Assembly (NCBI RefSeq): GCF_003369915.1 | Contig: NC_046675.1 | Span: 4,216,001-4,280,000, forward strand | Direction of reading: 5' to 3' | Origin: Drosophila miranda | Taxonomy: Eukaryota > Arthropoda > Insecta > Diptera > Drosophilidae | DNA: 64,000 nt | Shown here: piece by piece, positions 63,674-64,000 of the stretch | Layout: each line of letters begins with the position of its first letter | Numbering within the stretch: the stretch's first letter is position 1 | The notes under the pieces: generated by a model | Databases searched by the model: none | Seen by the model: the letters and a program-made list of their open reading frames with translations, nothing else | What the model was told of the DNA's origin: nothing | Program-made: the position numbers and the translations under genes

Positions 63674-64000
63674 TGATCCCACAGAGTACGTGCTGGGATT
63701 ATCCGACCTAACCGGCGAATTGATGCGCCGATGCATAAATTCTTTGGGCAGCGGAGACATCGATACCTGTATGGAGACCTGCAGCACTTTGCAGGTGTTT
63801 TACACGGGGTATGTGATGCACAAATATATAAGGAATCCACTTTAAACTATATTTCTCTTTTCGCAGTTACATCAGCTTGAACTTGCAGCGTGCTCGGGAG
63901 TTGTGGCGCAAGATTACCACTATGCGACAGTGTCCTCAAGGCAGAGAATGTCTGCTACAATGTTAAAGTACGTGGTGGCGAGGCAGCCATTTGGGGCTCA
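63674..64000 (+). pseudogene. Partial duplicate of Trax (3' part), continues past window
   Basis: Equivalent to 60,586-60,914: it starts within Trax exon 1, keeps the 58-bp intron with its GTATG donor and CAG acceptor, and runs into exon 2. It carries three substitutions (one each in exon 1 at the GGCGAAT site, at CAGGTGTTT, and in the intron) plus loss of two bases in the CGACAGTGTCC segment, which shifts the exon 2 frame. It has no Trax start codon or N-terminal half and cannot encode Trax. Confidence 0.9.

Noticed and set aside
60586-63711. Loco-Trax join as a selected fusion gene
   Set aside because: The Trax segment is out of its own frame after the junction and stops after about ten codons. 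The constant 3.09-kb offset is better explained as the seam of a tandem duplication.

Overview
The window is a piece of a Drosophila genome. Genes are split by short GT-AG introns of about 50-100 bp, promoters carry fly core-promoter motifs (Inr/DPE, Motif 1/Motif 6, DRE-like ATCGAT), non-coding DNA is rich in fly-type microsatellites, and the proteins are fly orthologues (Surf4, Atg4, Trs33, Cog2, Trax, loco). From memory the gene set matches D. melanogaster 3R around 94A-B (Muller element E). The proteins are clearly diverged from melanogaster, so I infer another lineage, perhaps the obscura group. That placement is inference, not a measurement.

Layout. Bases 1-29,607 hold no confident protein gene: AT-rich intron or intergenic DNA with many microsatellites, one convincing minus-strand Inr+DPE promoter (about 21,500) and one candidate small secreted-peptide exon (23,221-23,382). 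From 29.6 kb the DNA becomes a dense housekeeping cluster. It holds a NAP-family gene (mil-like), an F-box/LRR gene (-), mRpS22 (+), a C2H2 gene (-), an intronless BUD31 copy (+) with a decayed partial repeat behind it, Surf4 (-), a MADF-like gene (+), an XTBD/G-patch/R3H (NKRF-like) gene (+), a C2H2 gene (+) and a methyltransferase-like gene with a probable 1-base frame break (+). These are followed by Trs33 (-), a TMTC O-mannosyltransferase (+), Atg4 (-), HIBCH (+), Cog2 (-), Trax (+), an APLF-like PBZ zinc-finger gene (-) and the PDZ/PTB part of loco (+).

The right edge is the most unusual part. At 63,674 the loco PTB coding sequence switches abruptly into a 99%-identical copy of the Trax 3' part, which runs to the window end. 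The simplest reading is a recent tandem duplication with a unit of about 3.09 kb (60,586-63,673), containing the Trax tail, the whole APLF-like gene and the loco 5' part. If so, an intact loco and a second APLF-like gene lie just outside the window.

Other points of interest: a promoter module (GGTATATTT repeats plus CGATAAAT, once with Motif 1) shared in gene-relative orientation by four neighbouring genes; a 95-bp TTAGG-containing insertion with 12-bp target-site repeats; and a 69-bp in-frame intron whose retention would add a hydrophobic segment. The genes are unrelated housekeeping functions (vesicle tethering, ER export, autophagy, valine catabolism, mitochondrial translation, RNA and DNA repair factors) packed head-to-head and tail-to-tail. 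No operon-like pathway is evident.
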